From OMG group bacterium (lineage in GTDB: Bacteria > Pseudomonadota > Gammaproteobacteria > Pseudomonadales > Azotimanducaceae): a stretch of 53,721 bases of DNA. Numbering within the stretch: the stretch's first letter is position 1; the number at the start of each line of letters is the position of its first letter. The notes beneath the pieces were generated by a model that was given only the letters and a program-made list of their open reading frames with translations, did not search any database and was not told the DNA's origin. Location: contig JAAXGW010000016.1 of NCBI GenBank assembly GCA_012267385.1, forward strand, positions 1 to 53,721. Direction: 5' to 3'. Positions 45,485-53,721 of this stretch are shown piece by piece. The position numbers were made by a program, and so were the translations under genes.

Positions 45485-46892
45485 ACTTCGGTTAAGAACG
45501 CCGGACGAGGCTACCGATGTCGGCATTTTGCTGACTCGCAAGTATTGGTGGGCTTTACTAGGTAGTTGGGTAGTTTTTGCAGTTCCATTTTTTGGAATTG
45601 CTTGTTTAATACCGAACACCATCTTGGCTCTCGTGTTCTTTTGGTGGTTCAAGCCGTTGTACGAACGACTACCACTACAAGTTGTCAGTTCAGCTATTTT
45701 CTTACAGAAACACAGTATGAATTCAGCATTGCGCGGGGTTTTTCAATACGACACATTGGCTTGGTTGACGATTTTTCGATTATGTCCCGGTAGAAGTACT
45801 CTGACTCCGGTCGCGGCGCTGGAAGGTATAGAAAGTGGTACAGGCAAGATTCGTAGACGACGACAACTCATTAAATCTCCACTAATTAGCACCTACTTGC
45901 TATTACACGTAGGGATGTTCTTATGTGAGTTAGTCTTAGTCGCCACTGGGGTTCTTCTATACATGATGTTCTTTGAACCTGTATTTGACGAGACAATAAA
46001 TCCCTTTGAACTGTTTGCCGCACAGTGGACTTGGATATGGTATTCGCAATCCGGCAAACTGGTCCTCCTAAGCACAATGCTACTAGTCTCAGCTTTCATC
46101 GCGCCGTTCTATGTTTGTGCAGGATTTGGGTTGTACATTAATCGTAGAATCGGTTTAGAAGGATGGGATCTATACCTTGGCTTTCAAAGATTGGTCGCAC
46201 GACTCGGTGTAGTGTGCGCCTTATTTTTCATTTTGGTCCCGACAGACAAGGTGATGGCGCAAGAAGTAACTCCTCACATTCCTTCTACGCTCAGCACGCA
46301 AACACGTTTGAGTACCGAAATCGACGACACCATGCAAGAGCATGTCGTTGAGGAAGAGGTCTATCGAAGGGAACGACCTAGCGAGCCGTCTGTGGGAAAC
46401 AGTCTATGGCACACAATATTACAAGTTGTCAGTTATTTCATCATGATTCTGTTGCTGGCGCTGTTGCTAGGACTCGTGGTATGGACAGTGATCAGACTTC
46501 GCATTTGGGAATTCGTCAAGAGACGATCTAAAAAGAGTGCAATCGAAGAAACTGAGGTTTTCATTGTCTCTGATGCGGAAAAGGAAGTAGCCTTACCTTC
46601 CAATGTAGTCGCGGAAGCAAAGTTGGCTTGGGATCAAGGACGCGCTCGGGATGCTATGTCCTTGCTTTATCGAGGTTCATTGCTCTACCTGATCGCCAAG
46701 CACTCGTGCCCGATTGAAGAATGCGATACGGAACGAGCGTGTTCCCGTGTTATTTCGCGCCGCGTACCTTCGTTGAGTACCGTTTTTAACAAACTTAGTT
46801 TGCATTGGCAACAAGTAGCTTACGGTAATCATTCTCTCGCTGACGAAGAGTTTCGACACCTTCTCTCACTCTATGAAGATTCGTTCGCGTAG
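45459..46892 (+). CDS. membrane protein with C-terminal DUF4129 domain
   Basis: A 477-residue protein. The N-terminal part has about five spans (from about residues 30-260), then a linker with an Ala/Gln signal-like cut (VMAQE), another span (about 320-345) and a soluble DUF4129 domain at the end (AKLAWDQGRARDAMSLLYRG, LHWQQVAYG). DUF4129 often accompanies DUF58/MoxR and transglutaminase genes. ATG 45459 is used; it overlaps the SpoIIM gene by 26 nt. Confidence 0.75.
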   Translation: MKFQDSQVKLRLRTPDEATDVGILLTRKYWWALLGSWVVFAVPFFGIACLIPNTILALVFFWWFKPLYERLPLQVVSSAIFLQKHSMNSALRGVFQYDTLAWLTIFRLCPGRSTLTPVAALEGIESGTGKIRRRRQLIKSPLISTYLLLHVGMFLCELVLVATGVLLYMMFFEPVFDETINPFELFAAQWTWIWYSQSGKLVLLSTMLLVSAFIAPFYVCAGFGLYINRRIGLEGWDLYLGFQRLVARLGVVCALFFILVPTDKVMAQEVTPHIPSTLSTQTRLSTEIDDTMQEHVVEEEVYRRERPSEPSVGNSLWHTILQVVSYFIMILLLALLLGLVVWTVIRLRIWEFVKRRSKKSAIEETEVFIVSDAEKEVALPSNVVAEAKLAWDQGRARDAMSLLYRGSLLYLIAKHSCPIEECDTERACSRVISRRVPSLSTVFNKLSLHWQQVAYGNHSLADEEFRHLLSLYEDSFA

Positions 46893-48117
46893 TTCCAATC
46901 TCTGGGTGTATGTCCTCGTTGGCTCCCTCGTAGCATTGGGGTTCGTGGTCTTTTTTGGTAGTTGGCTTGTTTGGCGGCTAATCTCCGAGGAACACACGCG
47001 AACTATTCTGACAAACGAAGCTCTCAGAGATCGATGGTTTGCCATTTCAAAGTTCGGTGAGAACAATGGAGTATCTGTAATCTCAGACGCGAAGCTCGAT
47101 GCTGAAGATATGCCAGCGCGGACGGATACGATAATTCTTACAGATGTACGAAGTTCCGAAGTCGATGAAAATGTCAATACAGAATTAGAGAACTGGGTTC
47201 TTAGCGGGGGAACATTGATTTATCGCGTGCCCGTGGTGCATACAGACGAGGATCCGTTGAGCACACTGAAAACTCAGTATTTTCCGAGTAAATTGATGGT
47301 TTTCGAAGAGCGCGAATCCAGTATTTTTAGCGTGTGGTTGAATTGGCGCTTACAAGCAAGGGAGAAGCATTCTTGCGAGTCGGAAACAACATCGATGCAA
47401 TTTGTTAATGGAGATACTGCTTATCTCGAAAAGCGAACTTCGACTACACCTTTCCTCGTAACCAGTCAATCTCCCTTTGCCGAAGACATCGTACCACTTT
47501 CGAGAATGTTCTTCCAAAAGATGAATTGGGGGCTCGGTACCGTGTATTTTGTGACGGACTTAGATCTTTGGTCAAATCACCACTTAGACTGTGCCGATCA
47601 TGCGTATGTGTTCTTACGCTTGGTTCGTGGTGTTGTAGACCCACTTGCGAGTCGGACGCACGAGATTACAGTTTGGATTGTTCCTCCGGAACCCGTCAAT
47701 TTGCCACATCTTCTCAATTTGGTGTGGGACAATTATCAAATTCCATTAATAGGTATCCTAGTTACGTTTTTCGTCGCACTATTCGCGCGCAATACCAGGA
47801 GTTCTCCGGCGATACACGCGATACCAGTTCCGCGTCGCGCAACAATCGACTACGTTACCAGCGTAACAGAATTTGCTTGGCGCAAGAAAGACATCAAACG
47901 TTTTTTCCAAGCATTTCAATGGGTAAGCGACAATCCAAAGGGTGTCTTTGGACCAAGCAAGGGAATAGTCACAAAAGACACGGCCGAACTGACGGGAATT
48001 GGTACGTCAGGTATTCCTAACGACTCGCCAGAGACTGAGGCAGACTTGGTCGACAACGTGAGAAAACTACAAGCAACATTGCGACAAAACATGCAGCCGT
48101 CGCTACGACAGTCTTAA
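46873..48117 (+). CDS. DUF4350-containing membrane protein
   Basis: A 414-residue protein with one span near the N-terminus (about 12-33) and another near 285-305, matching the DUF4350 pattern: a periplasmic domain (ENNGVSVISD, NWVLSGGTLIYRVPV) resembling a class I amidotransferase fold, then a cytosolic tail (TSVTEFAWRKKDIKRF). It overlaps the previous gene by 20 nt and precedes the MoxR ATPase by 18 bp. Confidence 0.78.
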   Translation: MKIRSRSSNLWVYVLVGSLVALGFVVFFGSWLVWRLISEEHTRTILTNEALRDRWFAISKFGENNGVSVISDAKLDAEDMPARTDTIILTDVRSSEVDENVNTELENWVLSGGTLIYRVPVVHTDEDPLSTLKTQYFPSKLMVFEERESSIFSVWLNWRLQAREKHSCESETTSMQFVNGDTAYLEKRTSTTPFLVTSQSPFAEDIVPLSRMFFQKMNWGLGTVYFVTDLDLWSNHHLDCADHAYVFLRLVRGVVDPLASRTHEITVWIVPPEPVNLPHLLNLVWDNYQIPLIGILVTFFVALFARNTRSSPAIHAIPVPRRATIDYVTSVTEFAWRKKDIKRFFQAFQWVSDNPKGVFGPSKGIVTKDTAELTGIGTSGIPNDSPETEADLVDNVRKLQATLRQNMQPSLRQS

Positions 48118-48135
48118 CGGAGAACCGCCATCACT

Positions 48136-49158
48136 ATGAACGATTTAGTCTCAAACGAATCTGAACCAAAGCACCACAAGGTAGATGCTCAAACGATAGA
48201 AGCAATCGACCAGTGTTCGCAGAGCTTTAGTCAGATTTCAGCGAACATTTCACAAATTGTGCTTGGTCAGGATGATGTGGTCGATCATGTTTTGCAGTGT
48301 TTAATTGCGAACGGTCATGTACTACTTGAAGGGGTACCGGGATTGGGTAAGACCCTGCTAGTTCGCGCCCTCGCCACGAGTATTCAAGCGGACACGGCGC
48401 GTATTCAGTTCACGCCGGACCTTATGCCGAGCGATGTAACAGGACATGCACAGTACAGTCTAAAAACGGAAGAATTTGTTATTCGAAAGGGACCCGTCTT
48501 CACCAATCTGTTATTAGCAGATGAGATTAATCGAGCTCCTGCAAAGACTCAATCCGCTCTCCTTGAGATCATGCAAGAAAGAAGGGCAACGATTGAAGGG
48601 GAGAGTTTCGCAGTAGCCAAACCCTACATGGTTTTAGCCACGCAAAATCCAATCGAGTTTGAAGGTACCTACCCTCTTCCAGAAGCACAACTAGATCGAT
48701 TCATGATCAATGCTTACATTGACTATCCTGCTGCAGAAGATGAAATCGCGATCGTGGATCAAGTAACCACCAATCGTGCTGTAGACCAACTTGACACTTC
48801 AGCTATCGAAGCTGTGGCTACTGCGGAAGACGTCTTGAAGGCACAACAGATCGCTTCGAGAATTTACATAGATGATGAAGTATTGAAGTACGCTGTGGAG
48901 ATTGTTCGCGCAACACGCAACTTCAATGGTGTCACACAAGGTGCGAGCCCCCGTGCAGGTATTGCGTTAGCCCGCATGGCGCGCGGAGCCGCGTTAATGA
49001 ACAACAGGTATTTTGTCACACCAGACGACATTCATGCAACTGCGCTTCCTGCTCTACGACATCGCATTTCACTAAGTCCAGAGTTTCAAATCGAAGGTCT
49101 GTCCGCAGACAAAGTTTTGAGCGACATCATCACGGAGATTCCTGCTCCAAGAACATGA
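48136..49158 (+). CDS. MoxR-family AAA+ ATPase
   Basis: A 340-residue AAA+ protein with GVPGLGKT (66-73), Walker B LLADE (126-130) with INRAPAKTQSALLE, sensor 1 ATQNPIEFEGTYPLPEAQLDRF (split at residues 172-193), and a C-terminal sensor 2 region (SPRAGIALARMARGAA). MoxR proteins act as chaperone-like ATPases, often assembling metal or complex partners with a VWA/DUF58 protein. It overlaps the DUF58 gene by ATGA. Confidence 0.92.
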   Translation: MNDLVSNESEPKHHKVDAQTIEAIDQCSQSFSQISANISQIVLGQDDVVDHVLQCLIANGHVLLEGVPGLGKTLLVRALATSIQADTARIQFTPDLMPSDVTGHAQYSLKTEEFVIRKGPVFTNLLLADEINRAPAKTQSALLEIMQERRATIEGESFAVAKPYMVLATQNPIEFEGTYPLPEAQLDRFMINAYIDYPAAEDEIAIVDQVTTNRAVDQLDTSAIEAVATAEDVLKAQQIASRIYIDDEVLKYAVEIVRATRNFNGVTQGASPRAGIALARMARGAALMNNRYFVTPDDIHATALPALRHRISLSPEFQIEGLSADKVLSDIITEIPAPRT

Positions 49159-50486
49159 GGCCATCTAATCTCTTTGTCGGAAGCCTAGCCGGTGTCACGG
49201 TGCTGGCGATACTCTCGCCGACCGTAAGATTGCTTCAGTTCCCTGAGTTTCTCCATCAGTTTCTTAATCTGTCTTTGATCATCATAGCAAGTCTATGGCT
49301 CGTACTGATCGGCGTCGACTATTTGTTACTACGCAATCGGACTGAACTTGAAGCGCGCCGGGAAATGGCTAACAGCTTAGCTTTCGGACATAAAAGCAAA
49401 GTAGAACTCTCGGTTCGGCACGACTACGACCGAACAGTCAAATTGGTCATACAGGATCGATGCCCTCTTGAGCTCAATCCAAAAAATTCTAGAATCTCGC
49501 AATCGGTTCCAGCACAGAGCACAGTAGTTTTTGAGTATTCGGTCCATCCACGAGTCCGTGGAAACTTCAATCTGGATTTTGTAGACATCACCTACGATTC
49601 AATACTTGGATTTTGGCAAGTGATTTCGCACGTGCCTTGTAAGACCTCTGTTAGAGTCTATCCGGACTTTGCTCAAATCAGCAGGTATCTGCAAATTTTG
49701 TTAGCGCATCAAACCCTCTTAATCGGATTACGAAAACAGCATCGCCGGGGAACTGGGCTCGATTTTCATCAACTACGAGAATATCGTCAAGGAGACCAGT
49801 TAAATCACATTGACTGGAAAACAACGTCGAAACGTCGAGCTTTGATTTCTCGTGAATTTCAAGACGAACGGTCGCAGCAATTGTTGTTTCTCGTCGATAC
49901 AGGAAAACGCATGCATAGCGACGACGAGGTGTCTCCACTCTTTGACCAAGCTCTCGACGCGATGCTATTGTTGTCTTACATCGCCCTCCAACAGGGCGAT
50001 GGCGTGTCGGTATATTGTTTTGGACAGATCTCTCGTTGGATTCCAGAAATGAAGGGACTATCGTCAATCACGCGGATGCTCCACCGCACCTACGACTTGC
50101 ATACCGATACTTATGCGTCAGATTACATCGAGGCAGCTGAAAATGCTCTCGCAAGGCACCGGAAAAGGTCATTGGTTGTTTTGTTGACGAGCTTTCGAGA
50201 CGACGACCAGGATTTACCGATTGCCTTGAAATTGCTTTCGACTCGACACATCGTCATGCTTGCGAACTTGCACGAGAGTCTTGTCGATCGTTTGTATGAA
50301 TCCGATGTTGATAACGCTGCGAGCGCTCTAAGCGTTTTGGGAATTGCGAAGTACATTCAGGAGCGTGCTCGTGTCGTCGCGCAATGCAAAGGAGCTTGTA
50401 GAATCGTACTCGAAAGCAAACCCAAGGACCTCCCGATAAATATGGTCAATGCCTATTGGAGCCTCAAGCGTTCCGGCCAGTTTTGA
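49155..50486 (+). CDS. DUF58-domain protein, MoxR partner
   Basis: A 443-residue protein with two spans at residues 10-60 and the DUF58 signature GTGLDFHQLREYRQGDQ, DWKTTSKRRALISREF. A VWA-like stretch QLLFLVDTGKRMH follows, though the MIDAS DxSxS is written as DTGKR. It is the standard partner of MoxR. Its last codons (KRSGQF) appear to be echoed before the second RDD gene (see 51650). Confidence 0.85.
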   Translation: MRPSNLFVGSLAGVTVLAILSPTVRLLQFPEFLHQFLNLSLIIIASLWLVLIGVDYLLLRNRTELEARREMANSLAFGHKSKVELSVRHDYDRTVKLVIQDRCPLELNPKNSRISQSVPAQSTVVFEYSVHPRVRGNFNLDFVDITYDSILGFWQVISHVPCKTSVRVYPDFAQISRYLQILLAHQTLLIGLRKQHRRGTGLDFHQLREYRQGDQLNHIDWKTTSKRRALISREFQDERSQQLLFLVDTGKRMHSDDEVSPLFDQALDAMLLLSYIALQQGDGVSVYCFGQISRWIPEMKGLSSITRMLHRTYDLHTDTYASDYIEAAENALARHRKRSLVVLLTSFRDDDQDLPIALKLLSTRHIVMLANLHESLVDRLYESDVDNAASALSVLGIAKYIQERARVVAQCKGACRIVLESKPKDLPINMVNAYWSLKRSGQF

Positions 50487-50581
50487 CTCGCAGACAGTAT
50501 GATCAAATCAACCTAATAGTAGTGTGAGGGAAGAAACTGTTCGCCCACTGAGTCAATCGATCCAGCTTGCGGATACGAACG

Positions 50582-51277
50582 ATGTCATCAACATTTAACC
50601 CTTACCAAGCTCCTAAAACGGACTTCCCGGAGACTAAGTCCGACTGGGAGGAATACGAACTCGCTACGATTATGGAACGCGTTTTAGCACGAGTGATTGA
50701 TGCGCTCATACTGGGCTTCTTATCTGCAGCAGTAGCAATAATTGTAGTACTCAGTTTGTTCTTCGGTGGTGTTCTAACAGACGATCAATTGGAGCCGATA
50801 CTTGTTTGGCTACAGCGTAACGAAGATCTCAGTCTTATTGCTTTTAATCTGTTCGATCCACGCATTTGGATCAGTATCTTGCTAACCCACGGACTATTTC
50901 TCGTTCTACATGGCGTACTCTTGCACCGGTACGGCCAGACCATCGGAAAAAGACTCCTCAAAATTGCGATCGTCGACGCAGACACTTACGAGAGAGTCCC
51001 CCTACCTCGTCTCTTTGTGTTCCGGTATTTGATCTGGGACATTCCTGCCCTGTTTTTTAGTGTGGTCAATTGGATCATTCGACTAGTAGACCTAGCTTTT
51101 GGACTGAGAGAGGACCGTCGAACACTACACGATATGACAGCGAATACCGTAGTGATCAAGGTGGCGCATGCACCAAAATATAAAGCACCTACTCTAGATC
51201 GCTTGGCGCGAAAGGCTCAGCGTGGTGGTACTCGAAAAGTTGTTGATTTGTCAAGTATCAGTAGAAGTATTCGATAA
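50582..51277 (+). CDS. RDD-family membrane protein, copy 1
   Basis: A 231-residue protein starting MSSTFNPYQAP, with the RDD region (RVLARVIDALILG), four spans and the GQTIGKRLLKIAIVDADTYE loop. ATG 50582 is chosen over a TTG at 50567. It is a close paralogue of the gene at 51773, and differs most in the second span and in a C-terminal extension (DRLARKAQRGG) that copy 2 lacks. Confidence 0.82.
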   Translation: MSSTFNPYQAPKTDFPETKSDWEEYELATIMERVLARVIDALILGFLSAAVAIIVVLSLFFGGVLTDDQLEPILVWLQRNEDLSLIAFNLFDPRIWISILLTHGLFLVLHGVLLHRYGQTIGKRLLKIAIVDADTYERVPLPRLFVFRYLIWDIPALFFSVVNWIIRLVDLAFGLREDRRTLHDMTANTVVIKVAHAPKYKAPTLDRLARKAQRGGTRKVVDLSSISRSIR

Positions 51278-51772
51278 ATAGTCCGTACTTCCCGATCTAC
51301 AAGTTCAAGAACTCAACTAGTTCCATGCATATTACTTCCAGGTAATATCGAGAAGCATTGTGGACAAATTAAATTTACAGTCGCGCCGAGTGGCGTCCAA
51401 TCGGATTGAAGAGCTTCCCACTTTGTCAATGATCTTCGCGGGTACTAGCGTTCGATCCTAATCGTACCGTCGTGGTTGTCCATTGATTCAATCCGTTTTC
51501 AAATCCGAGAAGCGTCGTTATGAACTAATCTACTGTTCGATGGGCAAACACATCCAAAACCATCAACAAATACTACATAACCTCGGTGGTCGGAACCGAC
51601 AGGGCATTACGACCCATGACTATCCGAAATTTAAGCATATCATTTCGTGACTGTTCAAGGGCTTCGGGCAGTTTTGTTTCGCAGATACTACAATCGAACC
51701 AATCGAATACTAGTGTAATGATCACTGCGTAGCATACACGGAGTCAATCACACCAATTTACGTCAGTAAACA
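51278..51772 (+). repeat. 495-bp gap holding part of a duplicated unit
   Basis: No gene is seen. The stretch from about 51650 to 51720 resembles 50466 to 50525: both have TCAAG, then a CGG-CAGTTTTG element and CGCAGA, then TAGTGT. In the first copy this covers the 3' end of the DUF58 gene, so the tandem duplication seems to include a remnant of that gene's tail. Confidence 0.45.
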
Positions 51773-52366
51773 TTGTCAAGAACATATAACCCCTACGAAG
51801 CACCGGAGACGGGCTTCACGGAGGCGGACTCAGAGCAGCAGGAATACGAGCTCGCTACGATTACAGAACGGGTCTTAGCAAGAGTAATCGATGAAGTCAT
51901 TCTCATCTTCTCATATGTCTTGTATTTGATAGTTCTTGGGATCGGCGCTTTAATCATTGGTGCTTTCACAGAGTACCAATCGTGGCTTGACGAAGATCTC
52001 ACTTTTTTTACTCTTAATCTGTTCGATCCAACCATTTGGATCGATATCTTCGTTATACACGGTCTATTTCTAGCACTAAACGGGGTACTTTTACACCGGT
52101 ACGGGCAGACCATTGGGAAGAGGCTATTAAAAATTGCGATGGTAGACGCGGACACGTACGAGAGAGTCCCTGTTCCTCGTCTTTTAGTGTTACGTTACGT
52201 GATCTGGAGCATTCCTAACCTGTTCTTTATTGTGGTTTGGTTGATCGTTGGTCTAGTGGATTTAGGTTTCGGACTAAGAAAAAACCGTCGAACACTTCAC
52301 GACATGACGGCGAACACCATTGTGGTTAAAGTCAATCGCCTTTCCACCTCAAAGCGTTACCTTTAA
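51773..52366 (+). CDS. RDD-family membrane protein, copy 2
   Basis: A 197-residue paralogue of the 50582 gene, starting with TTG (MSRTYNPYEAPET). Shared blocks include YELATI, RVLARVID, GVLLHRYGQTIGKRLLKI, VDADTYERVP and RRTLHDMTANT. It has four spans and ends about 30 residues earlier than copy 1. A recent or constrained tandem duplication explains the pair. Confidence 0.8.
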   Translation: MSRTYNPYEAPETGFTEADSEQQEYELATITERVLARVIDEVILIFSYVLYLIVLGIGALIIGAFTEYQSWLDEDLTFFTLNLFDPTIWIDIFVIHGLFLALNGVLLHRYGQTIGKRLLKIAMVDADTYERVPVPRLLVLRYVIWSIPNLFFIVVWLIVGLVDLGFGLRKNRRTLHDMTANTIVVKVNRLSTSKRYL

Positions 52367-52768
52367 TCGGACTAGGGAAGCAAACTCTAAGTCGTAATCC
52401 CCGGAAAGTAGTGTCGTGGTAACTCCAACAGAAGTTGAGGAAAAATGTTTTAGTGTTAGTCCCGCAAATTTAAATTAGCGGTCTAGCACTTTGTAAGCGT
52501 ATTCGATAGAGTGCTCATCAACCGATCGAATAGAAAGTTTCTTGGCTTCATCGTGACTGACGCGCTCGTCGCGCATATTGAAACGGTCTTCACTATCTAA
52601 ACGAATGCACGACCCTTATACACTTACCCAACAGTCAAAATCAACCTAAAATACCCCATCAGAGCGAACACTCTGAAGGAAGGGTAGTACCGGAAATTTT
52701 TGGGAGTTACGTAGATAACGTGACAAAATAGGTTCGGGGGTTTGGGGACTATCGTACACTAATCTCGT
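52367..52768. other. 402-bp gap before the methyltransferase locus
   Basis: No conventional gene is seen. It contains the short coding-like minus-strand frame at 52475-52576. No terminator for the MoxR cluster or clear promoter was found. Confidence 0.45.
52475..52576 (-). pseudogene. 33-codon coding-like fragment
   Basis: The minus-strand frame encodes MRDERVSHDEAKKLSIRSVD and 13 more residues, ending VLDR. Upstream codons stay open and protein-like (RLDSEDRFN) back to an in-frame stop. The composition is more like real protein than chance, but there is no ribosome-binding site, so it may be a remnant of a longer gene. Confidence 0.25.
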
Positions 52769-52942
52769 TTAGTCCTTAATCTCTACCATCTTACTTCGCC
52801 CCTTTCGATCTACGTCCATCCTAAACTTACGATCCTTGTCTTTCTTAGGTGCAGTTTCAGGTCGTTTATAACCCTCAGGCAATGCTCCAAGATTGAGCAT
52901 TGCCTTGACTGCTTTATCAAGCTTGGATTGTTGTTTGTTCAT
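52769..52942 (-). CDS. 57-residue basic protein following the methyltransferase
   Basis: A small Lys/Arg-rich soluble protein (MNKQQSKLDKAVKAMLNLGA at the start, RKFRMDVDRKGRSKMVEIKD at the end). AGGAG lies 6 nt before the ATG and the upstream methyltransferase stop is 8 nt away, so the two are clearly cotranscribed. It could bind DNA or modulate the methyltransferase. No family is recognised. Confidence 0.6.
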   Translation of the reverse strand: MNKQQSKLDKAVKAMLNLGALPEGYKRPETAPKKDKDRKFRMDVDRKGRSKMVEIKD

Positions 52943-52950
52943 AAATACTC

Positions 52951-53721
52951 CTATGCTGCTAACTTTGTCATCAGATATTCATGACCACGATCTCCTTTTA
53001 CTCTATTGCAATAACCACAAAGTAGTTGAAGATTGTCGATGTGGTCTGTACCACCTTGTGATTTTGCAATGATATGATCGACTTCGAGATGTTGTGGTTC
53101 GAAATGTTTATTACAGCCGTTACAGTTGCCGTCCTGATCGCCGTAAAGTTTTTTCTTATTACGTAGATCGTTGTACTTGAGTATCTTTCCAATATCTGTT
53201 CTTTGTGGTCTGTCTGTGCGTGCTGTGATATCTTGGAATAAGCCCTGATCCGCTTTAATGCGTTCCTCGACCAACCGCACTGCGACATCAGAAATATCAA
53301 TTCCGACCCAGTTGCGATTCAGTCGATCAGCTGCAACTAAGGTCGTAGCACAACCGCAAAACGGATCAAGGACGATGTTGTTTTCATGGCTTGAAGCCTT
53401 GATTATGCGTTCTAGTAAAGCGAGTGGTTTCTGCGTAGGGTATCCCGTGCGTTCGCCACTAGTGCGACCGACCATGTCAATGTTCCAATAATCCTTCATT
53501 CCAACAAGTGTGTACCATCCTTTTTCATCCTGATATTCGTTCACTCCTGCAAATTTGTACGGAGCAAATTTTCGGTTGTACGACTTTTCTTGTTGTACAT
53601 TGAACACATAGGAATTGTCTGCATACCAAAGGATTAAATCATGTTTTCTGCTGAAGTGTCGCTTAGGACTAGCGCCGCCAGATTTGTAGCACCATACAAT
53701 CTCGTTGCGAAAATTCTTCCG
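52951..53721 (-). CDS. DNA methyltransferase fused to HNH domain, 5' end outside window
   Basis: The frame is open to the right edge, so only the C-terminal 256 residues are seen. They begin with NEIVWCYKSGGASPK and HDLILWYADNSYVFNV, typical of N4/N6 site-specific DNA methyltransferases. TGYPTQKPLALLERII is followed by motif I DPFCGCATTLVAA, placed after the target-recognition part as in beta-class enzymes (motif IV DPPY would lie outside). The last 60 residues are an HNH module: CNGCNKHFEPQHLEVDHII, then LLCGYCNRVKGD, with paired CxxC zinc ligands. Methylation and nicking or cleavage may be combined in one chain. It is coupled to the 57-residue gene. Confidence 0.85.
   Translation of the reverse strand, partial: RKNFRNEIVWCYKSGGASPKRHFSRKHDLILWYADNSYVFNVQQEKSYNRKFAPYKFAGVNEYQDEKGWYTLVGMKDYWNIDMVGRTSGERTGYPTQKPLALLERIIKASSHENNIVLDPFCGCATTLVAADRLNRNWVGIDISDVAVRLVEERIKADQGLFQDITARTDRPQRTDIGKILKYNDLRNKKKLYGDQDGNCNGCNKHFEPQHLEVDHIIAKSQGGTDHIDNLQLLCGYCNRVKGDRGHEYLMTKLAA

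Overview
The window looks like a chromosomal segment of a poorly characterised, probably free-living gammaproteobacterium. The housekeeping genes point that way: rluD/bamD divergence, a rpsT-murJ-ribF-lspA block, rplU-rpmA-obgE opposite ispB, ilvIHC, a holD-rimI pair, prfC, msrPQ, a FabY-type ketoacyl synthase, and a palindrome identical to the Pseudomonas-type parS core. Base composition is moderate, with no strong GC shift seen by eye. Start codons are unusually mixed: TTG for rpsT, obgE, fabY, the fused carboxylase and others; GTG for ribF, murJ, bamD; apparently ATT for lspA.

Layout. 1-4060: small orphan genes (a repeat-containing microprotein overlapped by a second small gene, and a coupled pair ending in a superinfection-immunity-like membrane protein) around a quinone oxidoreductase and ferrochelatase. 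4255-11481: a four-gene co-oriented envelope module with a secreted alpha/beta-hydrolase fold lacking its serine and carrying an EF-hand, a 1428-residue multi-span membrane protein, a secreted protein, and a secreted double-EF-hand protein. 11669-20250: lipid/acyl metabolism with a 1628-residue single-chain biotin carboxylase/carboxyltransferase, divergent from moaB-thiolase-fabY. 20282-25347: prfC, rimI, holD, a small basic protein, a frameshifted HsdR-N-type gene, a parS-like site and phhB.

25397-32210: msrPQ; a bacterial GOLPH3 gene without a standard start; and rluD followed by ilvI-ilvH-ilvC, where IlvI lacks two hallmark ThDP-enzyme residues. 32257-40456: bamD, lspA, ribF, murJ, rpsT, obgE, rpmA, rplU, ispB, a tRNA-Pro(CGG) and a small membrane protein. 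40680-52366: an ABC-2 exporter, a FemAB-like acyltransferase gene, the RDD-SpoIIM-DUF4129-DUF4350-MoxR-DUF58 membrane/AAA cluster, and two tandem RDD paralogues. 52475-53721: a small coding-like fragment, a 57-residue gene and the 3' part of a DNA methyltransferase fused to an HNH domain, running off the right edge.

The most unusual points are the IlvI active-site losses inside an otherwise normal ilv operon, the reversed-order single-chain carboxylase, the uncharacterised 4255-11481 envelope module, the GOLPH3 and lspA starts, and the parS-like site. All functions are read from sequence motifs by eye; no database search was possible.
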